Assembly: GCF_035046505.1 (NCBI RefSeq)
Contig: NC_089823.1
Coordinates: 1,790,767 to 1,854,766 of the forward strand
DNA from: Tiliqua scincoides
Taxonomy: Eukaryota > Chordata > Lepidosauria > Squamata > Scincidae
DNA: 64,000 bases
Reading direction: 5' to 3'
The first letter of the stretch is position 1. Each line of letters opens with the position of its first letter. The notes under the pieces were generated by a model. The model did no database searches. It saw only the letters and a list, made by a program, of their open reading frames with translations, and had not been told where the DNA came from. Below, in pieces: positions 1 through 12,577 of this stretch. The translations under genes were made by a program, and so were the position numbers.

Positions 1-678
1 AGACATCAGCCCTGGCATTTCTAAGGGTAGGGCTTCCCCTGCATCTGGTTTGTGCTGCAAGAGGTGGCCCTGCAGATTGACCCTTGATCTCTCAGGATAA
101 GATTCCTCCAAACAATCATCTTGTTTGTCCCCAAGGCTGCCAGGTGAGCCAGTGTGATTAGTTTTTCCTCTTTGACAGGTTTTGTTTAACTGTCAAGTTC
201 TTATTGAAAACTTTTTGTGAATCATAGAATGCAGAACAAACCTATAGCACTCATCCCCATGAACCACCAAGAGAGAAAGATGGAGCGCAGGGAAGGAGAA
301 TCTCCAGCAATGGAGGGGAGAGCCCAACGAATGCCAGCTCCCACCGTGTTGTCCCAGTGCAATGGCGTAGCCTGCTGTGTGTTCGTTGACAGCCATCTAA
401 CACTAGGTGGAGAAGCCTAATCCAGCAGCTGCTCTACCAGTCATCGTCCCACACCTCTGAGGGTGAGGCAGGGCCCAGGTTCTAGTAAAAGAGGATCGTT
501 CCTGCTTTGCGTGAGAGACAACCCCACCACCACCAGTGATGAGAGAACATTGGGGTTCCTTCCTCACAAGTTGCTAGGAGTTCCAATGGGCAGGGCAAGG
601 TCCTCAACAGCCACAGAGCTGCCCATGCACTTCTAACTTTTCTGTGTACAATTGTATCTTGCTAGCACGGCCGTCAAG
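1..678. other. Gene-free left edge, upstream of the LRRC51 start
   Basis: I find no conserved coding exon, RNA gene or CpG island here. In mammals NUMA1 lies divergently beyond LRRC51, but no NUMA1 exon is recognisable. A non-coding 5' exon of LRRC51 could be present and would not be visible from sequence alone. Confidence 0.5.
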
Positions 679-3600
679 ATGTGTGCGCAGTGGCATTACA
701 GCAAAGCCTCTCTGCAGGCGCCTCCCATGGACTTCTCCTTCCGGGGCATCAGTTTCATGCAAGGTATGCCCGAGTGCTGTCATTGGCTCTTGCCCAAGGC
801 ATTGCCAGCTGATCAAGCCCTGTCACCACACCCCATCCTGCAAAACCAGAGGGACTGGGGCTGGTTTCATGCTGTTTAACCCCCCCCCCCCCATTGTGTT
901 CATTTTGCCCAGGGACATGTGTCACCTGTCCTTGCCTCATGCTGGGATAGGTGTCAGTAAAATAGGAATTAATATGTAGATAGGAATTAAAATGCTGTCA
1001 AATCAACAAGCATGAGTTAGACACAGGAAAAGAGGGTTTTATACCTTCAAGCCTGGCAAATTGAGTGCAGCCTTGTGCAAACTTAGAATTGCAAACCAAC
1101 ATGAGGAAATAAGGTCTATCTTACATTCACACTGCTATCAATGAAGTGTGTAGGAATCTTTGTTTTCCCTGCTGCAACAAATCACTCACAGCAACTCTTG
1201 GAATCAGATTTAAGTTATAAACTACTGTTTTTAAACCATTAGTGGACTTCTCACAGAGGAGAAGCCAAGTGGGCTTTCTCTCCCCCTGCCAAGGGACAAA
1301 TAGCAAATATTTATACATCTTTACTGGAATAACTAGTCCTCGTGGATCCTGGCAAGGCTCCAGATAAAGCCACGGCCTCTGTCTTAGGACTCAGGGCTGA
1401 TGCAGCTTACCTATGTTTCCCTGGGGGTGGGGGGCTATTGGCTGGTTAGGTGTTCCTCGTAGCTAACTTGCTGTCTCTAGGGTCTAGGACAGGGGTCTCC
1501 AAACCCCAGCCTGGGGGCCAGATGTGGCCCACAGCAAGCCTCTTTCCGGGCCGCAGCCAACCTTTTGTCCCCTGAAAGCCTCTGGCCCACTCAACTGAAC
1601 ATGACCAGAACTGTGCTCTGATTGTGCCTGGAGGGTGTTCTGAGGGCCAAAGAGGTTGAATGAATGAGCTCATTCCTTCCTTTATTCACTCATCTAAGTT
1701 TTATCTCTACTTTATTTAAATTTTATATTTAAATTTTTTTTCCGACCCTCCACACCACGCCAGATATTTTATGTGGCCCTCTGGCCAAATTGTTTGGAGA
1801 CCCCTGGTCTAGGAAAAGAGCTCCTCTGTCCCAGGAAGAATGGTGAGCAAGGCTGGGGCTATTTGTGCAGAATCCTAAAGAAAGCCAAGGTTTTCGAGGG
1901 GGAACCAACAGATGTCAAGGCTTTTGGAGTGCCACCTGAACACAGGAATCTGTCTTCTAGCGAGTTGTCTCACCCTGTATGGGTGGATTTGAAATATCGC
2001 TCCCAGGACTGTAGGCAGAGGGGAGGTCTTGTGCAGCCCACTGGAGGTGCTGGGGACTGACCATGGGACCCCCACCATGCAAAGCCCCTGCTCTTCCCTG
2101 AGAAACATCCCTCCAATTTCATGAGGCTGGTCTCAAAATAGTGTTTGTAGGTTGTGCTTGCTGTCTTGAATTCTGCTTCACCTGCTCCACCCACTTGAGG
2201 CCATGCAGTGGTAAAGCAAATGTAGAAAGTCACTAAAAAATGTATTTACGCTCCACTTTAAAAATGCACATGTGCAAGAACACAAATGGTAGTTTTAGCC
2301 TCTCCCTCTCCAGCCTGCCCTCCTGGCACACAAGTCCAGCTGAGCTCTCCTTGTTTCTCCCCCAAGACCTGCTGACAGAGGAGCCACGCCCTGGCTTGAA
2401 GCCTATCAAGCTGTCACAGGAGGGCCGGCTGCTGACCCAGGCGGTCTGGCTCAACAACAACACGCTCAGTGACCTGACAGACTTCACAGCCACAATGGGG
2501 AAGCTCCTGGAGTACCCTGAGGACATCTCGTGGATTGACCTCTCCTTCAATGACCTGTCCACCATTGACCCGGTAGTGTAGGCACTTTTCCAGACTTCTT
2601 AAAAAGTTGAGCAGTTACTATACAACAGTTGATCAAGATGTGCGGGCAAGAAAATGGGTGGTCTGGTTTGGTTTCTTTATCTTTCTAAGCCCAAGCTTGC
2701 CATACTCTCTGCAGGTGTTGACCACCTACTACAACCTCCGTAACCTCAACCTCCATGGGAACAGCATCCAGCAGCTGTCTGAAGTGGATAAACTTGCTGT
2801 CCTTCCACACTTGCGCAGCCTCACACTGCATGGCAATCCCATTGAAGAGGAGAAGGGCTACAGGTAACCACCACCAACCCAAGGGGGCAAGTGAGCCTGG
2901 GTCAGACCAGGGCTGCTTTGTAGACACAATCATTCTATGTGCACCCCGCTAAAGCTGTTTGAGCTGCATATAAATAGGCAACAACTATCACTTGATCCAT
3001 ATGACTTCTATCTGATGAATTGATTAGAGCACAGGAAGCTGCTTCTCCCAGGTCAGAGCATTGGCCCGCCCAGCTCAGTACTTCCTACACCAGGACTGGC
3101 TGAACCCCACCCCGATGGCCGGATTCGGCCGCATCCTTCCATCTTGTGACCTGCGTGCACAGCTGAGTTCTGGAGCACCGTGTCTCTCCCTGTTTCCAGA
3201 TCGGGTCACCCTCTAGCCATTCGCACCTTTGTGAAAATCTAGACACAATACCCGCTAGGACACTGCAGCATAGACGCGACTGGCTGCAGTGTTGTCATCC
3301 CGATCTGGGGACAGGAGAGACATGGCGCACTGGAATTCACAATGCTAGTAGCACTGGGGAACGCATTCCTGGTGCGCAGCAGTTGGCACTTTGAGCACTG
3401 CTGGTCTACACTGACTGCTTTTCCTGAGCCCTAACCTGGGGCTAGTTTCCTACATGGTAGGAATTCAGTCCAGCCCTTGGGGTGAGTGACATAACCCCAC
3501 CACCATTTGTCCTTGAATAGAAGTAACTACAGTTCTATGCCTATCCCAGGAGCTACGTTCTGTCGACCCTGCCCCACCTGAAGTCCTTCGATTTTAGCGG

Positions 3601-3691
3601 CGTAACGAAGCTGGACCGCTCAACTGCTAATGTGTGGAGGCGCATGAACATCAAGCCCAAGGTGGTCAGGAGGAGACTGAATGACTACTGA
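679..3691 (+). CDS. LRRC51: LRRC51, leucine-rich repeat-containing protein 51 (4 coding exons)
   Basis: Coding exons are 679-763, 2367-2572, 2715-2863 and 3550-3691, all with GT-AG borders. They join in phase to 582 nt, 193 aa, against about 192 aa in human LRRC51. The start chosen gives MCAQWHYSKASLQ, followed by PPMDFSFRGISFMQ, which matches the conserved N-terminal PPxDxSFR block. Exons 2-4 carry leucine-rich repeats (WIDLSFNDLSTIDP, LRNLNLHGNSIQQL, LRSLTLHGNPIEEEKGYR) and the conserved tail FDFSGVTKLDRSTANVW. It is a small cytoplasmic LRR protein of poorly known function. In primates it can be transcribed into TOMT as LRTOMT. Here it has its own stop codon and a poly(A) signal 54 nt downstream. 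An in-frame ATG at 652 precedes the chosen start but lies outside the conserved region. Confidence 0.93.
1490..1806. mobile_element. hAT-type non-autonomous DNA transposon, 317 bp
   Basis: The termini are CAGGGGTCTCCAAACC and its near reverse complement TTTGGAGACCCCTG. They are flanked by a perfect 8-bp target-site duplication GTCTAGGA (1482-1489 and 1807-1814), the hAT signature. Related copies lie at 42921-43238 and 63462-63774. The element sits in LRRC51 intron 1 and has no transposase coding capacity. Confidence 0.85.
3027..3425 (-). mobile_element. tRNA/MIR-like SINE split by a 313-bp hAT-like insertion
   Basis: The left half (3027-3090) and right half (from 3404) read as the reverse complement of the reptilian SINE body also seen at 63.3 kb (end motif AGGAAGCTGCTTCTCCCAGGT). 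The 3091-3403 insert starts CAGGACTGG and ends GCACTGCTG. Its flanks TCCTACAC and GTCTACAC match at 6 of 8 positions, consistent with a decayed hAT target duplication. The nest lies in LRRC51 intron 3. Confidence 0.55.
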
Positions 3692-3744
3692 GCCTCAGCC
3701 CCAGCATGGAGACAGGGTGTTTGCAATCTGCAGGCTCGCTTAGG

Positions 3745-3750
3745 AATAAA
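3745..3750 (+). promoter_or_regulatory. LRRC51: LRRC51 poly(A) signal AATAAA
   Basis: A canonical AATAAA lies 54 nt after the LRRC51 stop codon, giving a very short 3' UTR. It implies that LRRC51 transcription can end here rather than read on into TOMT. Confidence 0.7.
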
Positions 3751-4184
3751 AGCAGTTGAGCCGCTAAGTCATACACTTGCAGGTAGGAAATAGAACACAG
3801 GAGGAATGCTGCTCTGGGCACTTCCTGTGTTAAGTAAAGTGCCAACCAGCCTCAGTGTTCCTGCACAATGGCCTGTTTGTATGTAGTCTAGACACACCAC
3901 ACACACAGCAAATTCATGCCAAATGGGGGTTGGGTCTCACCCTTTTGGGAAACTATCCAAATGTGCCCAGAAGTCTCCAGAGAGTAAAGACTGACCTGAC
4001 CTCTCAATGGTCAGGGAAGGAATAAACCACAACTGTGCGGTGTTCTCTTCTACACTCCTGCTCCCAACATAAATCATGTGATTCACTCCAAGGCAGCTCT
4101 TGTTAACAGCTGCCCAGTGCATTTAAGACAACAGCCCCACCCCACAATCTTCCACAACAAAGGAGCCCAGATGTAGCTGCAACA

Positions 4185-4246
4185 TTGGCATCCTTCAGTC
4201 TTTGAAGACTATGGTATCGCACTCTGAAAAGTAGTTCTGGAACACT
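4185..4246 (-). mobile_element. Short 3'-terminal fragment of the finger-bearing LINE
   Basis: The stretch matches the 3' end of the LINE copies at 8461, 16669 and 36701 (CTTCAGTCT, TATGGTATCGC, TCTGGAACA) on the minus strand. Only about 60 nt remain, so it is heavily 5'-truncated. Confidence 0.6.
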
Positions 4247-4295
4247 GCAACATTGACACTATATGCAGAACAGATGTCTGCAGAACATTCTAGTA

Positions 4296-5448
4296 CAGTG
4301 GTTCCCAAACATTTTAGCACCAGGACCCATTTTTTAAAACGAAACTATTGGGACCCACCTAGATTTTTGAGACTCTTAGAAAAGGGGATCTAGAAAGATA
4401 TTTACTTACAAGTCACAATAACTCCAAAAATATGCTCGAGCATTTATCTCCCTATACAGGTCCAGCCTTGTTATACATGGATTTTTTATACATGGATTTG
4501 ACTCAACATGAATGGCCCCTGCAAATGAGAAGGAAGGTGCTGATCCCTGGAGAAGGGGGAAAAAGCACACCTTTAAAATAAGTTTAAAAAAACTGAACAG
4601 TCCTTTAACAATAGCCTCCTTAATGAGAAAGAGGGGGGCAGCTGGCCGACAATCCATCAATCCTTCTCTCTCCAGCAGACCCCTCCCTTCCCCCTGAGCA
4701 TGTGAAAGAAAGGTGATAACTATGCATTGGTGAAGGGAGGGGCGGAGTGAGGCCCTTGGAGGACAACTGATTGATGGATTGTCTGCAAGAGGGATCTGAA
4801 GGCCTTAGGAGTGGACCTCAACAGGTGGGAAACCCTGGCCTCTGAGCGGCCCGCTTGGAGGCAGGCTGTGCAGCATGGCCTTTCCCAGTTTGAAGAGACA
4901 CTTTGCCAACAGTCTGAGGCTAAGAGGCAAAGAAGGAAGGCCCACAGCCAGGGAGACAGACCAGGGACAGACTGCACTTGCTCCCGGTGTGGAAGGGATT
5001 GTCACTCCCGGATTGGCCTTTTCAGCCACACTAGACGCTGTGCCAGAACCACCTTTCAGAGTGCGATACCAGAGTCTTTCGAGACTGAAGGTTGCCAATA
5101 CTTCTTAATGACTCTTATCTAACATCACAAAGTTTAGCAAGGCTGTTTTTAAATCACCAGAGCAAGAAACTTTGTTTTTTAAATGGATTTGCTATAGTTT
5201 TTGCCATGAGTGCTGGGAATGGAACCAGGAATAATGAGGCTCAACCTGTATTTACAGGTTTGCAAATAGCAGGAGCTCAGTTTGCAAGAAGCTGAACTGC
5301 AGAGCAATTCACAGCTATATAGTTTTTGAATAGCCTCAGGTCTTGGGGCAATTAGTTGGCTGATCTCCCATGTTTTCATTGGCGGCTCTGCTCATTTGCT
5401 ATGGGATCCACCAAAAATCAGGTCACAACCCACAGTTTGGAACCACTA
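4296..5448. mobile_element. hAT-type DNA transposon, 1153 bp, carrying a LINE insertion
   Basis: The ends CAGTGGTTCCCAAAC and GTTTGGAACCACTA form inverted repeats. A perfect 8-bp target duplication TTCTAGTA flanks them at 4288-4295 and 5449-5456. No transposase frame is recognisable. A 3' fragment of a LINE (4783-5102) interrupts the body, so the hAT inserted first. The element lies between LRRC51 and LAMTOR1. Confidence 0.85.
4783..5102 (+). mobile_element. LINE ORF2 3' end with CxxC...HxxxxC finger, nested in the hAT
   Basis: The plus strand codes for the C-terminal end of a non-LTR retrotransposon ORF2. It includes [20 protein letters not shown] and the finger [21 protein letters not shown] in two overlapping pieces. 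The copy is 5'-truncated and keeps only the last about 100 codons. It ends at the family's usual 3' sequence (GACTGAAGGTTGCCAA). The clade is not certain; RTE- or Jockey-superfamily are the candidates. Confidence 0.8.
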
Positions 5449-5456
5449 TTCTAGTA

Positions 5457-6642
5457 GATTGTGCTCCATCACTTATTTGGCTTTCCCATACCAACAGTTA
5501 GTCTCCTACGCAGCCGTCTAACATCCACCACAGAAGGCAGCTGCCCTGCTATAGGGCCATCAGTCACTGGCATTTCAGCTGCAGGGCACTGAAGTGAATT
5601 GGCTCACCACAGCTGAGCCTCAGCCTTGAGCCAAACAGCAAGAGGCAGGCTTGCCAACATTTAGCTTTGCGGGCTGCCTGCTGGGTCCGTGAGGATGCTC
5701 CTCCCCCTTTCCCTCTTGTGTTTCAAGCCAGAATGGGGAGATGGGGGCATATGCCAAAGGCAAACTGGGCATGGTAAACACCGTCAGGACCACCCTCCTC
5801 CTCATCTCACTGTTCAGACTGCCTGCCAAGCAGTCTTTAGGAACAGCCTGTCATAACCCATTTAGGGTATGAACACAGAAGAGCCTCTACCTTGGATGAA
5901 TGTATCTGTATTTTATCTGCTTTAGCAAGAACAAAAAAAATCAACACAAAATGACAGTTCAGCCACGTAAGGATGACACACCAGGGAGAAGTGCCGGGGC
6001 ACAAGTGACTTCTCATCTGTCATGCAGTTCTTTAAAAAGGATCCTCCCCTTCCCTCCCTGTCCCCAGTCCTAATGGAAGCAGCAGTTAAACCATCCACAG
6101 AAGTCCGGTGGGAAGGGACATGTCATCCCATGCATTGCAAGGTGTTCCATCCTTCACTCTCATCCCCCCCAAATTAGTGAGCATTTCAGTAGTATCTCAG
6201 ACCAAAAGTAAATACTGTGAACCCCCCGCCGCCTCCCCCATCACCAAAGGTTGATCTCTCTTCCTGCCCCCCCCCCTTTTCCCAAAGCCTTCCCTGTGAC
6301 TCAGGCTTTCCCTGGTTGTCTCAATGGCGAGACATTCACACTTCTTATGAGCTGAGCTGAGTTAAGCAAGCACAGTCTTCTAGGGCGCTCTTCCTCCAAT
6401 CCTGCATGTACTAGTCTGCCCAAAGATGCACCCCAAGGTGGGAAGGGGAGAATGTACAACTGGGAGCAGCCATGGCAGCATCAGCAGCAACAGCTGGCTG
6501 TCCACAAGTTCCTGTCTCTGCGGAAAGTGGTAGTAGGAAATTCTGTGTACTGTAGCTGTACAAGTTCAACTGCAGTGACAAGCCAATTGAAGATAGGAAA
6601 GAAACAAAAAGTGAGGGGAAAAGAGACGCATGAGAACTGGCG
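5457..6642. other. Gene-free spacer; right part is the LAMTOR1 3' UTR
   Basis: From 6642 down to roughly 5895 this is probably the LAMTOR1 3' untranslated region, read on the minus strand. I found no canonical AATAAA there. A weak GATAAA variant (minus strand, plus positions 5912-5917) is the best candidate. The remainder shows no gene. Confidence 0.4.
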
Positions 6643-9600
6643 TCACGGAATCCCAAACTGTACGACCAGGTCTTCTTTTGCGTCCACTCGGATTTGGGAG
6701 AGGGCACTGTAGGCATACGCGGCTATCCGAGAGACCTAAGGAAGAAAGAGGGAATGAGCCGCCAGGAGGAACTCTGTGCAAGATCCACTTTGCGCAAAAA
6801 TGTCTGCACCATAGCTACAAAGGATCAAATAGGCCACAACTACCTTGTGTGCATGGTACACAACAGAAAACAGGGAGATCAGAGCAGGTCAGACCAGCTC
6901 AGTCAGTTTGCTACAACCAGGAAAGAGTTTGAGGCACACGGATTGAACCCCATGTTCTTCCTTACTCAGACGTTTCCCAGTGTCTCCCTGGCATGTGGGG
7001 GTGGGGCTGCTGTTCTTTGAGTGATAGCTTTGCTGAGTCCACTAAGTCTCTATGCCCCCCCTGCTTTCCACTCCCCCCCCAGCCTAATCTGCTCCCATCT
7101 ATCTGTCTTCCTTGTGTGTGCACAGCCAGTACCACAAGAAAGGGAGGGCCCCAATCAACAGCCACTGATCAGTTGGCCCACAAGGCAGGTACCACTTCAG
7201 GAATGAGCATCCTCTGTTGGATTAGTTGCAAGGTCCAGTATCCCGTTTCCCACGGTGGCCCACACAATGGCTCAGCAAACCTCCCAGGCTCCTTGAAAGC
7301 AAAGCCCTCTCCTACTGTTGCGTCCTAGCAACTGCTCTTCAGAGGCAGACTGCCTCTACTTGTGAAAGCTCTCTTTAGTTATCAGGGTAAACAGCTGCTG
7401 ACTCCTTTTTAAAGGCATCACAGCTCTGGTGTTGGATGGCTTGGCCCAGCCTGCCATTTGAGTCATTCTGGTGCAGGAGCAGAACTCATTCAGTCCTGGT
7501 CTACTAAGCAATGACTCTGCCATGCAGCCAGACCACCCAGAGCTAAAGTAGCTGCTTCGGACCAGGCTGGGGGAATACCAAGGCAAAAGCACAGCTTCAC
7601 AGCAAAAGGAAAGAGCTGACACAACCCCTGAATGCACCCATACCCACCTGCTGCAAGTCTGCAAAGGGCACAGGGTCACTGGCAAGCACTTGATGAGGCT
7701 GGCTGGTCAGTGATGGGAGTGGCGGGAGCTTCTTCCAGTGCATCAGGTTGTTACTTAGCATGGCCAGCCTGGTGCTGGGAGAAAAGAGTGGAGGCACAAG
7801 GGTGAGAAGGAGGGAGCAGGGAAGTCACTGAGCAAAGGGGACAAGGGCTCAGCACCACCACTTTGCAGTAAGTTCTCCAAAAACAGACACATCATAGTTA
7901 TGATCCTTAGCCTTGTGTGGCACTTGCCAAACACTTTGTGTTTTACTTTGCTGTAATCCTTACCACAGCCCTGAAAGGTAGGCAGCATTATCCTTATATT
8001 GCAGCTGAGAGGGTATGACCTGCCTAGGGCCACCTGGCAGAGGTGAGATCTGCAGCTCAGTCCCTTCATCACTCCAGCTCCCATTACCCCAATTTGACAC
8101 AGAAAAACAAATCTGTCTTGACCAATGACCGCCACACGAAGTCTCAGCCTTAAGCCAGTTATGAAGTCCCAAATTCCAGGGCTGGAAGTTCTCTATTCCT
8201 TGACACCAATTTCAGGATCTCAGATTTTTATGTGGGAGCCTTAACTCTGGCCAAAGATGGTTTCAGAATAAGCCTGCTAAAAGCTGAACTTTCCCTTGGT
8301 GCGGGAACATTACTTGCACTGGGCAGAAAAATATTTGACTTACTTCCAAAATGAATAACCTGTTTTTCAGTTTAGTGCATTTCAAAGCATCTTACAAATA
8401 TTAAACACACTGAAAGCAAAACCAATTAAAACAGCAGCCTACATACAAGCAAGCACAGAGTTGTTGGCAACCTTCAGTCTCGAAAGACTATGGTATCACG
8501 CTCTGAATGGTGGTCCTGGAACAGTATCTAGTGTGACTGAAAAGGCCAATTCGGGAGTGACAATCCCTTCCACACTGGGAGCAAGTGCAGTCTGTCCCTG
8601 GTCTCCCTGGCTATGGGCCTTCCTTCTTTGCCTCTTTGCCTCAGACTGTTGGCCAAGTGTCTCTTCAAACTGGCAAAGGCCATGCTGCACAACCTGCCTC
8701 CAAGCGGGCCGCTCAGAGGCCAGGGTTTCCCACTTGTTGAGGTCCACTCCTAAGGCCTTCAGATCCCTCTTGCAGATGTCCTTGTAGCGCAGCTGTGGTC
8801 TACCTGTAGGGCGCTTTCCTTGCACGAGTTCCATGGTATGTCCCGTCAGCTTCTTGTTGGACCAGACTCTCTTTGTGAGTCTGGAAAACGTGGTAGCTGC
8901 TTTACCGATGCGTTTGTTTAGCTCGGTATCCAGAGAAAGAGTGTCGGAGATCGCTGAGCCAAGGTACATAAAGTCATGGACAACCTCCAGTTCATGCGCA
9001 GAGATTGTAATGCAGGGAGGTGAGTCCACATCCTGAACCATGACCTATGTTTTCTTAAGGCTGATCGTCAGTCCAAAATCTTGGCAGGCCTTGCTAAAAC
9101 GATCCATGAGCTGCTGGAGATCTTTGGCAGAGTGGGTAGTGACAGCTGCCTCGTCGGCAAAGAGGAAGTCACTTCCTCTTTGCCGACAAAGCAAGCATAA
9201 AAGCAAAGCATACAGAATTGAAACTCTGAAATAAAGGTGAGCTAGGAAATGAGAGCAGCCAGTTGCCAGTGGCACCCCAAACTTATGCCTGATTGTCTAA
9301 CAGTTACTACCTTTCTCTTGTTTTGGTTTTAAACATAATTTGCCTCACTTCTGTGACAACAGCTCTAGCAGGTGCTGACAGCATTCAGGCCTACTTTTAG
9401 TTCTAAAGAAAAAACATTCCTTTGAGTTCCCCCTTGTGTGCTGGCATACCTGTATTGCCTGGCTCTGTCCATGTACTCGTGCTGTTCCATACCCTGGGAA
9501 TCTGCCGCTGAAACATCAATGATGTTGCTGAAGGAAGGCAAGAGGACAGTGGTTGGGGGAACTCACCACCTGCTCCCTAACGCAGGTAAACCCACGTGAA

Positions 9601-12518
9601 AGCAGACACTACTGCCAAACAAACCACAGCTCAAATCCCAAAGCCACATCCATGCAGCATGCAGAGCACTTGCTCTGGGCGACATGTAACACGCACCCCA
9701 CCAGAGGGCTCCACAGTAACAAGGAAAATGGGAAAAAGAAACCCGTGCAGGTAACTGAGTAGGGTAGCAATATTTTTGCTACAACCCAATAAGGCAGTGC
9801 ACTGTTCAGGGGGGTGTGCCCACCATCAGCAACACTGCAAGGGGGCAAGGACATCTCTCTCAACTAGGACAACACACTGCTCAGGGAGGGCAGCAAAATA
9901 CTTTGTGCTGGGCAGGTTCAGTATCACAGTCAAGTGCGCCACTGCAATATTGCAATGAGGGCACATGGGTACCTCCACTGCTCTGCAGTTTTTTTCCCCA
10001 TCAGTTGAAGCAGCTTTCACTGACACAGCATTCCATGTTTACTAAGAATATCTACATACTGCCACTTTGTCAACAGAGAGGTTGAGAGCACCATCATCTA
10101 AGGGACCTGTGGAGCCTCCTTTCCAAGAGTGGCAAACAGAGGGACCACCTAGCATCCAGGGGCAAACCAGATGCTCCTGGAAAGACTGAGCAGGAGGCAT
10201 GGAGTCAGCCACCCTCCTCCACAATTACTATTCAGAGCATAGAGGATATCTTAAGCTCCCTAGCTAGCTCTTCAAAAGTAAGTTTGACAGGCTCCCCAGG
10301 AGGGATACGTGGGTTTAGCAGCTCTTGTTTTCAGGCAAGAGACTGGGCTACTGAGTTCTCCTTCCCAGACCTCCATGTCTGATTTTAGAAAAAGGACTCA
10401 CATTGCTGTCTTGGCAAGGATGGAGGACAGCAGTGCCTGTTCATCTGTCCGGGCCGAAGGCAGGCTGTAGCAGTTGGACTCGGTCCCATTTAAGGACTTG
10501 TTGGGTGGGCTGGCAGCAGGTGGCAGGAGGGGCTTTGACTCCTCCCCCTGGAGGGAGGGAAGCAAAAAGATCATCGTTGAGATTTTGCAGGACCCTTCCC
10601 CCCCAAGGGCCACCTGCTCCCTTCTGCAAAGTTCAGAGCAAAAGACTTCACATTCAAGATACGCTTCAAAGCATCAGCGGGCAAGGCAACACCCATAACA
10701 TATATCGACCCACACAGACAGAGGAACTGGTAGCGGCCGTCATCATATCCCTCATTCACACATTTGGCCCGGGAGGGGGGCTGTATTAGTAGTAGCAATA
10801 AAAATAACTTTAGAAACAACTATCACTTAATATTCTTAGATTCAATTTAAATACAAGAAACACACAAGCAAGTAGTAGCATTCCTTCCAATATATGCTTA
10901 TTAAATCAAGCACACCATCCAAATTCTGAAGTAATATCTACCCTTCATCAAAATCATAAAAGGAAGCCAGCCCCAATGAAAAGAAATCCTACTTTGTCTA
11001 CCTTATTCAAGTGAACAAATCTCATTACCTTCTCCATTTCAGTTACCTTTCATGATTTAGCCAACCAACTGGTGCTAAAAGATGTCTAATAAAGCATTAG
11101 AAATATTAAGAGCCCTCCTGTTATCACCCAGTGGATTGAGGACCTTTTATTTTTATCAAAACTTGAACGAATGGCTTATAGAAGAAAACTACAAATGGAC
11201 GTATCTGTCGGCATTTGGAAGCCATTTTTAGATATATATTCACAGGGTCATTATTGTCTATGGATTTAGCTGTAGTGTAGGTTATTACTAATTTATCTCT
11301 GTATAACTTTTATATATGTAGTACTGCTACATATAATGTAGATGGTATTTCCTTTTTTCTTCTCTTTTTATGCTTTTTAAAAAGTTGATTGTATTTCTCT
11401 CTCTTCACTAATAAAATGATTCAGCCAATCAATGGTTGAAAGCAGGTGAAGTAGCTGAGTGCCATGTCTGCACTATCAACATCTCAGCTGTGGTTAAATA
11501 ATTTAATCTCATTCTATAGCACTCAGGTCTTACAGAGTCATACAAGTATTATAACCCAAAGGAATAAGAAAGGGATCATATGGAACTTCTCACCCTATAG
11601 TAAGTTTTAGGCAATGCAGGATCGTTTTCCAATATAGCACTATTTTGGAGCAAAGTCACCATAAATATGATCAATGTCCAATTTGGTAGATCACACCTCA
11701 CACAGCCAGTTTCATTTATCTGTGCCTTACAGGCTTAAGTGCCATCAGTAAACTTTATAATAACTCTCTCTAATCTTAATGCAATTAGAAAAAGTAGACC
11801 TATTAGCTTCAGCATCCCAGATATTATCTTTGTACCATTTTTTCCCCAACTGAGACTGAAAGTACTCCATGAACTATTCAAATCTTTGATTTTACATGCT
11901 GTAATGGAAACTTGGGGAAGACACTGCCAGCTACTAAGACAGAGGAGGAGAATTGCTCTGGAGCCCAACACAGGAAAAGGCTCTTCAGCACCGTCTGCTA
12001 TACATTTAAGAAACTGGTGTTGGAGACATTTACCACTGATTTCCACTGCAGACTATCAAGAAAGACTTAAAACTACATTGCTATGAAAATCTCTCAAGGA
12101 CCCAGTTAAGAACAGGAAGACTAGAAAGAGTGTTCCATTTTTCTAGGCATTTGCATGGACTTTCAGGTAACAAGTTGCTGCAATAATAGACAAACACAGA
12201 AGAGGGCAGGAAGGAATCCCCTCTACCAAGAGCTTTTGCGAGGTCTGCAACAATGCATTGATTAATAGAATGCGAGACCATCAGGCCCTCCACTACTTCA
12301 AAAATTACATATCATGGGTACTTAATTTTGAAATACATGGCCAGCCCTACTAGACAGGAAGATTTTAATGCCTCAAAAGAGAAAGAGCTGCATAGAACAC
12401 ATGCATGACCATCACTCATGTGTGTGCACATACACTTCTCTTTTTTGCTAAGTACCAACCTATAATTTTTCCAGGTCTGATTACTCAAGACATTCACATT
12501 CACATACTCTCTCTCTCA

Positions 12519-12577
<59 letters not shown>

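Noticed and set aside
1-640. A NUMA1 promoter or exon expected from mammalian synteny
   Set aside because: No CpG island and no NUMA1-like coding sequence is present. It probably lies to the left of the window.
8496-9041. 181-codon frame as a host protein
   Set aside because: It is the ORF2 C-terminus of the finger-bearing LINE, with copies at five other places in the window.
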